From NCBI GenBank assembly GCA_014843695.1, contig CM026403.1:48649382-48713381 (forward strand): a DNA stretch of 64,000 nt, given 5' to 3'. This document shows, piece after piece, positions 14,223 through 23,634 of the stretch; positions within the stretch are counted from its first letter, which is position 1; each line of letters opens with the position of its first letter. The stretch is from Archivesica marissinica. Lineage: Eukaryota; Mollusca; Bivalvia; Venerida; Vesicomyidae. The position numbers were made by a program, and so were the translations under genes. The notes under the pieces were generated by a model. It made no database searches, was not told the origin of the DNA, and saw only the letters and a program-made list of their open reading frames with translations.

Positions 14223-14757
14223 CTTTCCAAATAGAGGGATATGTATGTTTTTGTACGGATCTGTTGAAAAGCATTCTTAAAGGACGACATATGGTATGAG
14301 AAGTTTCTTTAATCATTCTATGACTGATTTCATCTGGTCCACTGGCTGTATTTATTACCAAATTTGATATGACATCCATAATGTCTTGTTCCGTAATGTC
14401 CACGTTATTAAATGACGCGTTTATTTTGGAAGTAAATACTGGCAGATTTGTTAGTGAATCGTCTATAATAGTTGAGATCGATGCAAAGTAGTTATTTAGT
14501 GTATTGGCTTTATCGGAATCGGTAAATGAATAGAAAGTATCATTTTTTAATAACGGAGGTATTGGTGCACTCCTTGAAGAGCTACTCCTGACTAACATTG
14601 TAACAATTTTCCAATATTCACGAGGATTCGATTGGCTTAAATCATTCAAAGTAAATTCGATGTTATTATAAAATATTTCTTTGGCATGTTTTTTCATGTT
14701 ATTAACTTTATTTCTAATTATTTTATTACTATTCCAGTCTGAAAGGTTTCCTGAGCG
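14143..14757 (-). pseudogene. LINE linker and N-terminal reverse transcriptase fragment
   Basis: The frame starts after an in-frame TAA (14,758-14,760). It contains the NPREYWK block and ASGPDEIS, a motif of the N-terminal reverse transcriptase region. W-K-x-A-x-V-x-P-L-Y-K-K comes near the end. At about 14,175 the conserved PSNY block moves to another frame and this reading terminates at 14,143. Confidence 0.85.
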
Positions 14758-14846
14758 TTATGCAATACGTTTTTGTCTGTCACGGTGTCTAGATGTTTTC
14801 CGTATTTCCGAATTATACCATGGCTTATCATTTGGACGAATAGTTA

Positions 14847-15620
14847 CTAAACTTGTTGGAATGCAAGGTCTAAGTATGTATCTGTAAATAACGAAGTAGC
14901 TGTATCTATACCAGAGGAATTAATGAAAGACCAATCATTTTCACGTATTCTATTGTTAAAGGTTTCGAAATCAGCCTGTTTATAATTCCATACTCTGAGT
15001 TTGAAAGGACCATTGGAATTAAAATCTATTTTAATATAAGCAAAAGTCCCAAAATGGTCGCTAATAATATTTGGTGTTTTAATGACTCCCGAGTGAAGTG
15101 AAATAATAGTATTTGATATAGTCACTGGATCTATTAAGGTTCTTGACTGTTCAGTTACACGCGTTGGTTCAGTAATAATGTTTACCATATTGTTCAATGT
15201 CAGAATATCTTTTAACTTATGATTATTACAATTCAGTTGGTCTTCATTAATATCTCCAACTAAGACAATATTAGTAGTCATTTCAGATGCTCTTTCTAAA
15301 CAAATATTAATATTATCCCATAGACCAATTGTAGAATGTGGAGGTCTGTATAAGATGCAAATTAAGTAGGTGTGAGAACGGTCTTTAATTTCAATCCATA
15401 AAGATTCTTCGAGAATATTTTCTAATTCAATAACTCTTTTAGGCCTCAAATGAGACGCTGCGTAAATTAGCAGTCCTCCAGAATGGGGTGTGTTATCTTT
15501 CCGAAACATCGTGTCGAAACCGTCTAACCATAGACTATCGTCAATAACGTCAATTGAGAGATGAGTTTCTGTGAAACATAAAATATCGAAATCAAGAAGA
15601 TAGTCTTTAATATAATTATT
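14847..15620 (-). pseudogene. LINE endonuclease (EEP) domain fragment
   Basis: The frame opens just after a TAG (15,621-15,623) and has no Met until 15,509. The N-terminal catalytic block ETHL is read before that Met, so the true frame began upstream. Further blocks are SGGLLIY, YRPP, a variant GDINED at the usual GDFN site, TRTLIDPV-like residues and SDHFG near the C-terminal catalytic His. An RNKLE motif typical of the domain start is read in a different frame just upstream, showing an indel at about 15,620. The segment ends at a stop (14,847-14,849). The linker continues in another frame with KPWYNSEIRK. Confidence 0.85.
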
Positions 15621-15689
15621 CTAACTTGTTCCTAACACTCCTTATATATTCTGGTGTAATACGGAGAAACATTCATTAAAAGTGTTATC

Positions 15690-15725
15690 TGGCCCTGGAT
15701 TTGTTTCTATATCTCCTGATTTCAT
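15690..15725 (-). pseudogene. LINE N-terminus with 2A-type ribosome-skipping motif
   Basis: Starting at an ATG (15,723-15,725) the minus strand reads MKSG followed by DIETNPGP (15,690-15,713). This matches the D-x-E-x-N-P-G-P consensus of 2A peptides, where the ribosome skips the final Gly-Pro bond. 2A-like motifs are established at the N-terminus of several invertebrate APE-type LINEs. Here a stop codon sits directly before the ATG, so the helical residues that normally precede the motif are missing or lie in another frame. Activity cannot be assumed. After the motif the frame runs on to LHQNI, then meets a stop at the first frameshift. Confidence 0.75.
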
Positions 15726-16239
15726 TTAAAAAAGTATATTTATTGTTAGTTATAATGAAAATTTAAATAGCGAATGAACAGCTAAACAATATAAATAACC
15801 TGGAACATTATAACATTATAATATTATAGTAAATGCTACAATATAGCAATATTTAAAATGTGAGTAATTACTGTAAATTTATGCATACTATATGTAAAAT
15901 ATGATCATGAATACGTATAACCTTCTCCAAATTTGAACAACTCTATATTTCTTTATGTTTGATATCTATGTACATTGTACAAGTATTTATATAATTTATG
16001 CTATTATCACTGTTTGCCATAAAGTATGCATGTATATGTCCTCATGGGCTTTTGAGCCTATTGGAATTCAGAAATAAAATATCTCCTGATAATATTAACG
16101 AAAACTGTAGTAGTAAAATATAAGCAATGTGTGTAGTAAATTGTTCAAATGGATCCTTTGTTAGATTAGTGGACGATGCAGTCATAGGCTCGTGACATGT
16201 AATAACTAAGACAAGGAAAGCAACATTTACATTGCATAT
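15726..16239. other. AT-rich stretch, no feature seen
   Basis: Very AT-rich sequence with short inverted TA stretches and no supported coding frame. It may include LINE 5' flank. The small minus-strand frame at 16,042-16,257 shows no recognisable motif. Confidence 0.5.
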
Positions 16240-16327
16240 GTTTTGCACTATCCTCAAAAATCTAAAATGACTTAATCTCTTCAGGAGGCGTCGCTCATAT
16301 GGGCAACAGGTAGCGACGATAAATAAA
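16240..16327 (+). mobile_element. SINE family B, 3' tail fragment
   Basis: The segment matches the last part of the complete family B copy at 25,998-26,275: a TGCACTATCCTC block, CTAAAATGACT, then a hairpin tail. Tail arms GTCGCT (16,290-16,295) and AGCGAC (16,312-16,317) are perfect complements around a 16-nt loop, followed by GATAAATAAA. The tRNA-like head is missing. Confidence 0.8.
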
Positions 16328-16413
16328 CATTACATTAATGCTGGTGATTTAGTATCTCTGGAACAGCCCTGACTAACATGTTTACAAGCCCGACATGATC
16401 TACTTTTTTTATA

Positions 16414-16520
16414 CAAATTTAGTTTAGCTCTATTGCGATACAAGTTCTTTCAACTTATATTAATCACTCTCGAGACCTTATTCCTGATGGAATCCATCGC
16501 CAAGAGGGAGAGAGAAGAGG
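16414..16520 (-). mobile_element. SINE family A, tail fragment in reverse
   Basis: This is the reverse complement of the 3' half of the SINE at 16,661-16,899, including CTCTCGAGACC and the GAAGAGAGAGGGAG-like stretch. The tRNA-like head is missing. It is 107 bp and pairs with 16,792-16,898 as an inverted repeat. Confidence 0.85.
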
Positions 16521-16898
16521 CACACGATCTACTCATTTATAATAAATGAATTCATTAAAAAGTACTCATAAATTATTCATGAATACGCAACCATTTAGAG
16601 CTGTAATTGAGTACATTACGAATTCATGTGTTTATGTATTTGCGCGAATAACGATTATGCGCGGAAATCGTGATAGCGCAGTGATAGAGCAGTGGATGCG
16701 CGTTCGCTTCAGGTGCGAAATGTCCGGAGTTCGAGCCCCGCTGGAGCCGTTATGATTGTACCCTAAGGCAAGGCATTTAATGTCCATGTTGCCTCTTCTC
16801 TCTCCCTCGTGGCGATGGATTTCATCAGGAATGAGGTCTCGAGAGTGATTAATATAAGTTGTAAGAACTTGTTTCGCAATCGAGCTAAAATAAATTTG
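16414..16898. repeat. Inverted SINE pair, 107-bp arms
   Basis: Arms 16,414-16,520 and 16,792-16,898 are both 107 bp and about 90% or more complementary by eye, separated by 271 bp. A transcript through the pair could fold into a long hairpin. It arises from two oppositely oriented family A SINE copies. Confidence 0.8.
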
Positions 16899-16899
16899 A
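16661..16899 (+). mobile_element. SINE family A, tRNA-Ala-like head
   Basis: The head reads TGATAGCGCAGTGATAGAG, followed by CGTTCGCTTCAGGTGCG and a B box GAGTTCGAGCCCC. These resemble an animal tRNA-Ala (GTAGCTCAGTGGTAGAGCG..GTTCGA). The body contains GGCAAGGCATTTAA, CTCTTCTCTCTCCC, GAATGAGGTCTCGAGAG and a TTAATATAAGTTG tail block that all family A copies share. The head has an insertion in the D-arm region, so it is not a functional tRNA gene. Confidence 0.85.
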
Positions 16900-16958
16900 C
16901 TACACTGAGCCCCCCACCCCACCACAAATAATTGCTGGAAGTCATGATAGGTGATAGG

Positions 16959-17218
16959 GGGAAGTCGTGATAGCGCAGCGTTAGCGCAGTGGTAGAGCGT
17001 TCGCTTCATGTGCGAAAAGCACGGAGTTCGAACCCAGATGGAGCCGTTACGACTGTGCCCATAGGCAACGCATTTAAATTCCACATGCCTCTTCTCTATC
17101 ACTCGTGGCAATGGGTTCCATAAGGAATGAGGTATCGAGAGTGATTTGTATTTTAGGAACTTGTTGCGCAATCAAGCTAAAATAAATATGTATAAACTAA
17201 GCTAATAATTGCTGGAGT
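16959..17218 (+). mobile_element. SINE family A, best-preserved promoter
   Basis: The A box TAGCGCAGTGG is at 16,982-16,992 and the B box AGTTCGAACCC at 17,025-17,035; both fit RNA polymerase III promoter consensus. Ten bases upstream the first half of the A box is duplicated (16,971-16,980). The body repeats the family A blocks and the tail reads GCTAAAATAAATATG then AATAATTGCTGGAG. This copy is next to 16,661-16,899 in the same orientation and about 20% diverged by eye. Confidence 0.88.
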
Positions 17219-17259
17219 TTCGCCCCATGTCATAAACAGTTAGCGCCCAAAAAGGTCAA

Positions 17260-17427
17260 ACAAAGTGTACATATCTATGGTATTACACAATTTCGCACAA
17301 AACAAAGTGTACATATCTATGGTATTACACAATTTCGCACAAAACAAAGTGTACATATCTATGGTATTACACAATTTCGCACAAAACAAAGTGTACATAT
17401 CTATGGTATTACACAATTTCGCACAAA
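17260..17427. repeat. 42-bp minisatellite, 4 identical copies
   Basis: Four copies of a 42-bp unit starting ACAAAGTGTACATATC at 17,260, 17,302, 17,344 and 17,386, with no difference seen among them. Because 42 is a multiple of 3 and the unit has no stop in one frame, it gives a short repetitive open frame (YISMVLHNFAQNKV), which is not evidence of a protein. Confidence 0.95.
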
Positions 17428-17475
17428 CATCACTGACTAGTAGTTGGGTATTTCTGATTGTTCATGATAACACAT

Positions 17476-17999
17476 TTAAAGCGACACTACATTGGTGAAA
17501 ACGCAAATGTCTGCAGAATGTAATTTGCTATTATATGGCATAATTTTATTCCAAATCTTTGCCTCAACAACTGAGTATTTCAACAAATGTCGTATACGCG
17601 GTTTGTTGACATAACAAAATAATGTAAATACGGCCGACATTCATGCGTAATACAACGCGTTTATCCTGAATAGCACGAGGTACGGTACATATTTACCGTG
17701 ATATCTCACATGTGTGCCTATGCATATTTATTTGTAGACTAATCTTAGTTAAATTATTTCTAATCGAAAATATCGCGTGTTTAGTATTGACTTCAATGAC
17801 AAACAAACGTCAACTCAGGAGCGCGGATGACCGTTATATGAAATCCTAATTTCACTTTTGAAAGTTTCTATACCACAAAAACACTGTTTACTGATTCAAT
17901 GTTAGTGTTCGAATGTATTCAGAAGAATGTGTAGTGGCAATGCATGTATACCTGGAAAAATGCATTTTATTTGCTTTTTGCGATGTAATGTCGCTTTAA
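17476..17999. mobile_element. TIR MITE flanked by TTAA
   Basis: The left end reads TTAAAGCGACACTACATTGG (17,476) and the right end, on the other strand, TTAAAGCGACATTACATCG (from 17,999). This gives about 19-bp imperfect terminal inverted repeats 524 bp apart. Both ends carry TTAA, the target duplicated by piggyBac-type elements, but the inner end sequence does not clearly match that family. There is no transposase frame, so it is non-autonomous. Confidence 0.75.
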
Positions 18000-18408
18000 T
18001 ACATTTATATTAGCACAGTCGATACGATTTACATAGCAAGTCATATTAGTGTTCTCCATAACCACTTAACTATTTATAGTTTGGAAATATGTAGACACTA
18101 CTGTGAAATATTGATGGAGTGTTGCGTGCCATACCTCGCTGCGTTCATCCAACTTATTAGTAACTTGTCATTTATCAGCAAAAACACATGCAAAAAAAAT
18201 CTCAATGAACCCCATTATCGCATTTCTACAAACAAAATATCTAGCACCAAATGCTATGGTGTCTAAATGTTTTAAGCTAAGTGGTTGAGCTCGTTTGTCT
18301 TGTCAGGCTATGGTACAAACATTAATGGATAACACTTTGAACACGACTGTTGTAAAAGATAGGACGTATTAATTGGTCGTTTCCTTGGAATTACACGTGT
18401 GTGTGTTT
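18000..18408. other. No feature seen
   Basis: Unique AT-rich sequence downstream of the gene's stop codon. The short plus-strand open frame at 18,081-18,266 has no recognisable motif. Confidence 0.5.
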
Positions 18409-18655
18409 TATGTTTATTTATCGTCGTTACCGGTTGCCCATCTGAGCAATACCTCCTGAAGAGATTAGTCATTTTAGATGTTTGGAGGATAGTGCAATTA
18501 TCTCCTCTGGTTCCTTTATGTGCAACGTATAAAGTACCGACACGAGATCTGGGTTTAAAGTCCCAATTTGAAAGACTGTTAATTTTATTAGGGTCAGACG
18601 GGGGATCGAACCTGCGATCCCTGGATTACCAGTTCAACAGACTACAGATCCGTCT
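18409..18655 (-). mobile_element. SINE family B copy, tRNA-Thr-like head
   Basis: On the minus strand the head ends in GGATCGCAGGTTCGATCCCC (B box near 18,605). It is followed by TCTGACCCTAAT, a GACTTTAAACCC-like block, TCGGTACTTTA, the AACCAGAGGAG block and the tail GGGCAACCGGTAACGACGAT. The hairpin arms are partly decayed (AGCAAT instead of AGCGAC on the plus strand). The A box region at its outer end is disrupted. Confidence 0.85.
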
Positions 18656-18793
18656 GTAACGATAATGGTGTATATATATAATATTATATAAATCTATGGG
18701 CCAAAATATGTTCATAGTCAGATGGTCTAGCGTGTTTCTAGCGGCGCCTAAGCTGGCGTGCAATAATACAAATAGTATTCAATGTCGGTATAA

Positions 18794-19332
18794 TTATTGA
18801 AGGCCCAACCGAGAAGCAGCCTCCAATGTCATTGCTTTTCTATCAATTTTGCCAGATGAGTTGCTTATTAACTCGCTAAAATGAATATAATAGTTTGGTT
18901 TTAATATTGCAGTGGCAGACCAAAGTTTTGCGAAATGCGTAGGCATGTCAGTTATTTTCATAGAAACGTCTTTATGGAGAACCACACATGCGCAGATTGC
19001 ATTATATAATCGTTCGTCCGGAACCGGAACCGCAACCACTGCGACGACTTCCGGGCAAGTGATCAGCACTTTTTCGACATCCTGTGGGAATATCTTCACG
19101 CTCCCGATAGATATTCGCTCGCTTTTCCTCCCGTGTATGACAAAGTTTCCATCATCTCTCATGTGTGCAAGATCGCCGGTATGAAACCAATTGTCTCTGT
19201 CAACAGCTTCTGCAAACTTGTCTGCCATGTTTCTGTACTCCGTAAATCTATACACGTTACGTACATATACTTCGCCTGTTGTCCCTTTCGGAACAACATT
19301 TCCATCTTCGTGTACAAGCTTCATCTCGTTAC
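18794..19332 (-). CDS. Acyl-CoA synthetase-like gene, terminal exon (copy 1)
   Basis: This last exon of an ANL-superfamily (AMP-binding) enzyme encodes 178 residues, then TAA at 18,794-18,796. Such enzymes activate carboxylates with ATP and pass them to CoA. Visible blocks are EMKLVHEDGNVVPKG, TGEVYVRN, NWFHTGDLAHMRDDGNFVIHGR (the TGDL Asp and hinge region, given here as two adjoining motifs) and SSGKIDRKAM with the catalytic C-terminal Lys. The usual GR.KDMI is GRKSERIS here, so the hinge Asp is replaced. The start at 19,332 is set by the acceptor TTGCAG and by phase: the upstream exon supplies one base of the junction Gly codon. Met at 19,459 lies in intron sequence and is not a start. Substrate and exact family (for example ACSF2-like) cannot be decided. 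Confidence 0.88.
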
Positions 19333-20414
19333 CTGCAACATATGTACACCTCCAATGCAATGAATGCTGTACACTATTCTCACCAGTGCAATAGAAACCG
19401 CCATCAAAGATACATCTTAATTCAAGATACTCGAATGTTCGTCCTCTTAATACAAACAAACTCTAGTCTCGTAGCGAAAATCTCACGGACGAAGAAAACG
19501 AATTTATATTCTTTGAAGTACAGAAATGTATTAAGCGCTCTGAAATGTTTAGGCGTCAATAACTATTATAATACACACTATTCCTTTAGTCCCATTTAAG
19601 AATCATTTCCATCACTCAACGTGTATCAAAAGGTTATTAATGAAAGCCTTAATATCGAATATTGGTTGCAAAGTTGCATTTATTGAGATATCTCTGTCTT
19701 TATAACTTGACTGGTGAGGTTTCGGGGGAAATGCAGCTTATTGGGGCAGCTATTAATACTTTTTTTTCAATTTTTCTTGATCATTTTTAGTATGTGTCTT
19801 ATTCAATCTAAACAAAAACTTTCTTAGAAAACTTACTTATATTACATACAAGTACTACATACATCGGAATAAATTGATAGCAAAAGTGACCTTTTGGACT
19901 GGGGGTGTGGCTAATGTTTTTCAAAACTTGCAACCCAGTCCATTTGCACTTTGAAAAGGTCATGCATACGTATTTGTGTGTGTTTTACGTTTATTTATCG
20001 TCGCTACCGGTTGCCCATATGAGCGACACCTCTTGAAGAGATTAGTCATTTTAGATTTTGGAATATAGTGCATGATACACACAGAGACCCATTCCAGAGT
20101 CTCCTCTGGTTCTTTTACGTGCACGGTGTAAAGCACTGACACGAGACCTCGGTTTAACGTCCCATCTGAAAGACTTAATTGTATTAGGATCAGACGGGGG
20201 ATCGAACCTGTGATCCTTGGATTACCAGTCCAGCGTATGGAGATTATCAGGATTTATTTATGTTAGACATGTGACAGTAATGTTATTGTGATACGTAATT
20301 GTAAATTGTTATCATTATTGCGAAAGTTTTAAAACATTGATCTGTGATTCGTTTGGCTGGCTGCTTAAGACATATGTGACTGTAGACATATATATGTGTA
20401 TGTATATATCTTAC
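19333..20414 (-). other. Intron of the acyl-CoA synthetase-like gene
   Basis: This 1,082-bp intron begins with GTAAG at 20,414 and ends with TTGCAG at 19,333, minus strand. It joins GKPLAG to NEMKLV in frame (phase 1). It contains one family B SINE; the rest shows no feature. Confidence 0.85.
19985..20238 (-). mobile_element. Intronic SINE family B copy
   Basis: Same strand as the host gene. From the high-coordinate end it reads CTGGACTGGTAATCCAAGG (tRNA-Thr-like anticodon arm), B box GGTTCGATCCC, the GACGTTAAACCGAGGTCTCG block, GCACGTAAAAGAACCAGAGG and the tail with perfect arms GTCGCT and AGCGAC. The A box end is truncated. Confidence 0.9.
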
Positions 20415-20553
20415 CTGCTAGCGGCTTACCGATAATTCCTTCTTCATAGTCATCGGCAATAGGAGAGGAGAATGCTGAGACACCGGCCGCCTCTGTAGAA
20501 CCATACCAGATAACCAGCTTCTCACAAAACCGGCCCAAAAGTTCCCTATGTCG
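20415..20553 (-). CDS. Acyl-CoA synthetase-like gene, penultimate exon (copy 1)
   Basis: A 139-nt exon encoding the RHRELLGRFCEKLVIWYGST region and continuing EAAGVSAFSSPIADDYEEG to GKPLAG. YGSTE is the conserved adenylate-binding A5 motif of ANL enzymes. The 5' border is the acceptor TTTCTATTTAAG before 20,553. The 3' border is CAG/GTAAG at 20,415/20,414. The exon starts with one base that completes the AG of the previous exon to a Ser codon, and ends with one base of the next Gly codon. Both phases fit the neighbouring exons, which strongly supports the gene model. It is far too short for ORF-length detection. Confidence 0.88.
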
Positions 20554-20628
20554 TTTGGTGATACTTAAATAGAAACCACAATTTAAGTAAAATGCTACAA
20601 TACGTTGCTTACAGAATCAATCAAGCAT
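20554..20628 (-). promoter_or_regulatory. 3' splice-site region squeezed between array and exon
   Basis: Only 75 nt separate the 42-bp array from the exon. On the RNA strand this segment carries a TTGATTGATTC branch-point-like stretch and a TTGTGGTTTCTATTTAAG acceptor. The pyrimidine tract is short and interrupted. Confidence 0.55.
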
Positions 20629-21488
20629 TTCTCTATATCGTTTTATACCGCTTACTGGTTATTCAATATCTGTCCAGTCGTTCTCTATACCGCTTAAATG
20701 TTACTCAATACCTGTCCAGTCGTTTTCTATGCCGCTTATTGGTTACTCACTATCTCTCCAGTCATCTCTATACCGCGTATTGGTTACTCAATATCTATCA
20801 AGTGGTTCTCTGTACAGCTTATTGGTTACTCAATATATATCCAGTCGTTCTCTATACCGCTTACTGGTTACTCAATATCTGTCCAGTCGTTCTCTATACC
20901 GCTTACTGGTTATTCAATATCTGTCCAGTCGTTCTCTATACCGCTTAGTGTTTACTCAATATATATCCAGTCGTTCTCTATGCCGCTTACTGGTTACTCA
21001 ATATCTGTCCAGTCGTTCTCTATACCGCTTAGTGTTTACTCAATATCTGTCCAGTCGTTCTCTATACCGCTTACTGGTTACTCAATATATATCTTGTTCT
21101 CTATACCGCTTACTGGTTACTCAATATCTGTCCAGTCGTTCTCTATACCGCTTACTGGTTACTCAATATCTGTCCAGTCGTTCTCTATACCGCTTACTTG
21201 TTACTCAATATCTACCCAGTCGTTCTCTATACCGCTTACTGGTTACTCAATATATGTCCAGTCGTTCTCTATGCCGCTTACTGGTTACTCAATATATGTC
21301 CAGCCGTTCTCTATACCGCTTAGTATTTACTCAATATATGTCCAGTCGTTCTCTATACCGCGTATTAGTTACTCAACATATATCCAGTCGTTCTCTATAC
21401 CGCTTAGTTGTTACTCAATATATGTCCAGTCGTTCTCTATACCGCTTCTGGTTACTCAATATATATCAGTCGTTCTCTATATCGTTTA
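20629..21488. repeat. 42-bp intronic satellite array, short form (about 20 monomers)
   Basis: Tandem copies of a 42-bp monomer (reference monomer at 51,797-51,838), with blocks CCGCTTACTGGTTACTCA and TCGTTCTCTATA. Variants include CTTAGTGTTTACTC, CGTATTAGTTACTC, CTACCCAG and a shortened TATATATCTTGTTC unit. Both borders of the array carry CTCTATATCGTTT, probably the original single-copy sequence. Near the right edge two monomers have one-base deletions (21,445 and 21,470 areas). It lies in the intron between gene exons 25,399-25,537 and 20,415-20,553. Open frames across it are artefacts of a stop-free 14-codon unit. Confidence 0.95.
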
Positions 21489-21663
21489 GCAATGCAGCAT
21501 TTCTTGTTTTGGTGTTTCCAACATACAAGAGAATGCTATAATATGTCTACCACACCAACTCCTTACCGTATATACCTAACATTAATCATAATGTGTGTGA
21601 TAGAACCCATGTCTCAATTCCATGCTTTACACATGTATCGTGCATGTTTCAGTTTATACACAT

Positions 21664-21891
21664 TTATTTTAGCACGATTGCGAAACAAGTTTTTACAACT
21701 TGAGATTAATCGCTCTCGATACCTCAATCCTAATGGAATCCATAGCTATGTTGGAGAGAAAGGGTCATGTTGGAGAGAAAGGGCTATGTGGAATTTAAAT
21801 GCATTGCCTAAGGGCACAATCGTAACGGCTACAGCTGAGCGCGAACTCCGGGCCATACGCACCTGAAGCGAACGCACTATCGTGACTTCCA
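21664..21891 (-). mobile_element. SINE family A copy with internal duplication
   Basis: This reverse-oriented family A copy has tail GCGAAACAAG/ACTTGAGATTAATCG at low coordinates and head GTGCGTTCGCTTCAGGTGCG at high coordinates. The B box is decayed (AGTTCGCGCTC). A stretch of about 20 bp around GTTGGAGAGAAAGGG is duplicated in tandem (21,750-21,790). Confidence 0.8.
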
Positions 21892-22845
21892 CCGTACGTG
21901 TAAAAGAAACAAGGGAACCACCCCAGCCTCTGGCATAGGGCACTGACTGTATCATTTATACTCCACGAAACATGAGAAGATATGTGAGCAGATATAGAAG
22001 ATGAACATACCAATTAGGAGCACGTCTTTGCGGATGCTTGACGTAATAGGAAATGTAAAGCCGGAGAGATAGACTATTGAAGACAAACTAGTGAGTGTAA
22101 CTAGTTAAGACTTGGTGTGTGTCCAAATGTTCTATAATACCAGGGTACCATTCCTGCAGTGTTCAAGAGATCCGCTAATGCAGAATCAAAGCATTGAATT
22201 CAGCTTTAAACTAATAGATAGTTAGATACTATAGTGACTTCTCTTCTCCAGACAGTAGGGAGTAAATGGAACTGCAATATAATGCAAAGTTTTCAAATTA
22301 CTTAAACTATTCTTGACCTGTGAGTTTTAAATTTAGGTCAGCAACCAGTGTCGATCTTCCAACCTCTTTACTGAATTCACTACATCGGTTAGGTTGTATA
22401 CGTAAATAGGCAAATGTAGTCCCAATGACTAATATAGTTAATTTTTCTTTTTGATAAAAATGCATTTTCATGACAGGCAGTGTATAGTTTTTGTGCTTTT
22501 TGGGAAATTATGTGACTTGAGAAGACTTCAGACCAGTTGATGTGTAGAACAGATGTGGTATAATAATTCAGGCCATTGCAAACTGAAGGTCGGTATACTG
22601 TATTATTTGGCGGAGGAATACAATGTGTAAACACAGTGACGTTATTCACAGGCGAGCACTTGTTATTTGAAACTTTGAAATATTCTTGGTGTGTTTCAGG
22701 CTGATTTGAATACCTCTTCACAGTGGATGTGGTATCAGAAGAAATGAAAGATTGGAAATATAAATGAACAGACTGTATGTTTTTACTTTTTACTATGTAT
22801 TTAATAGGCCATTTATGTGTTGTTTTACAACCTTAGTTGTTGTTT
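21892..22845. other. Intronic sequence without recognised features
   Basis: Unique sequence in the large intron. A 110-codon minus-strand open frame (22,389-22,721) is present in both copies, but shows no known motif, has no splice context tested, and could be chance or a decayed element. Confidence 0.4.
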
Positions 22846-23072
22846 TTTTATTTATCGTCGCTACTGGTTGCCCATATGAGCGACGCCTCCGGAAGAGATT
22901 AGATGTTGGAGGATAGTGCATGATACAGACAGAGACCCATTCCAGAATCTCCTCTGGTTCCTTTACGTGCACGGTGTAAAGCACCGACACGAGACCTCGG
23001 TTTAACGTCCCATCTGAAAGACTGTTAATTTATCAGGGTCAGACGGGGGATCGAACCTGTTATCCCTGGATT
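22846..23072 (-). mobile_element. SINE family B copy
   Basis: It has B box GGTTCGATCCC near 23,050, CTTTCAGATGGGACGTTAAA, GGTGCTTTACACCGTGCACG, AACCAGAGGAGATTCTGG and the tail with arms GTCGCT and AGCGAC around 22,857-22,884. The anticodon and A box portion is cut off at CCAGGGATAACAGG. Confidence 0.9.
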
Positions 23073-23190
23073 TGAGTTGATAAGATGTAACCAGTTTATG
23101 TTTCCAAATTGACAAATACACATATATAACATAATACTTATTGTTCAAAATGGTATATACCTTAACAACATTGTTTTATATATTACACGA

Positions 23191-23634
23191 CAGGCACGTA
23201 GCTAGGCCTATATATGGATTACGCACATTCTAGGGGGAGAAGTGTTTCCGCTATATGGTCTCAGGTGACTATTGCATATTATGAACATCAGCTACAATCA
23301 ATATCTGTTGGCATTTCGACCATGTCTGTTTTCTTGTGAATGACCAATGTCTGTAACCGGGGAACAGGCGTCGATATATTTTGCCTGGTCAGTCAAATAA
23401 ATATATTTAACATCGAGACTATTAATTGGGCCGTATTGAGTTTCTGATCATGCCATTTTGTCAGAAGTTAAAAAGTGAAAAATCGACAGACTGGCACCCA
23501 GGCTACAATGTATGTGTCCCCCTTACGATCCAGTTTTTATTGAATTTATCGCATTTATATAATTTTCATTTTCAGGAACTGTCAAAATTAATCTTACGCA
23601 CGTACGTATATGCGTAAGCCTAGCTACGCGCCTG
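23191..23634. mobile_element. hAT-like MITE, 444 bp
   Basis: The ends are CAGGCACGTAGCTAGGCC and, on the other strand, CAGGCGCGTAGCTAGGCT, an 18-bp inverted repeat with few mismatches. The CAG..GTAGC.AGG pattern is typical of hAT-type termini. No 8-bp target duplication could be recognised and no transposase is present. Confidence 0.7.

Larger units (their letters stand above)
12535..15725 (-). mobile_element. APE-type non-LTR retrotransposon (LINE), inactivated
   Basis: Read on the minus strand, the element encodes in order a 2A-like peptide, an apurinic-type endonuclease and a reverse transcriptase with a C-terminal Cys/His stretch, the layout of CR1/L2/jockey-like elements. The endonuclease shows ETHL, YRPP, a GDIN block (usually GDFN) and SDHF. 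The reverse transcriptase shows FCDISKAFD, GVPQGSVLGPLLF and the catalytic FADD at 13,693-13,704. The frame is broken at about 15,625-15,645, about 14,850, 14,758-14,760 (stop), about 14,175 and about 13,944, so the copy cannot make an active protein. No upstream ORF1 was recognised and the 5' end may be truncated. Clade assignment beyond APE-type is uncertain. Confidence 0.9.

Noticed and set aside
14077..14887. Plus-strand open frames over the LINE
   Set aside because: Shadows of the minus-strand reverse transcriptase and linker fragments.
16961..17045. Functional tRNA-Ala gene
   Set aside because: The head has a duplicated D-arm segment and unpaired stems, and is followed by a SINE body shared with other copies.
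18912..19599. Several plus-strand open frames opposite the terminal exon
   Set aside because: They are shadows of the minus-strand coding exon and its intron, and show no motifs of their own.
22389..22721. 110-codon minus-strand gene
   Set aside because: No recognisable motif, low-complexity flanks, located in an intron. Kept only as a note within the intronic feature.
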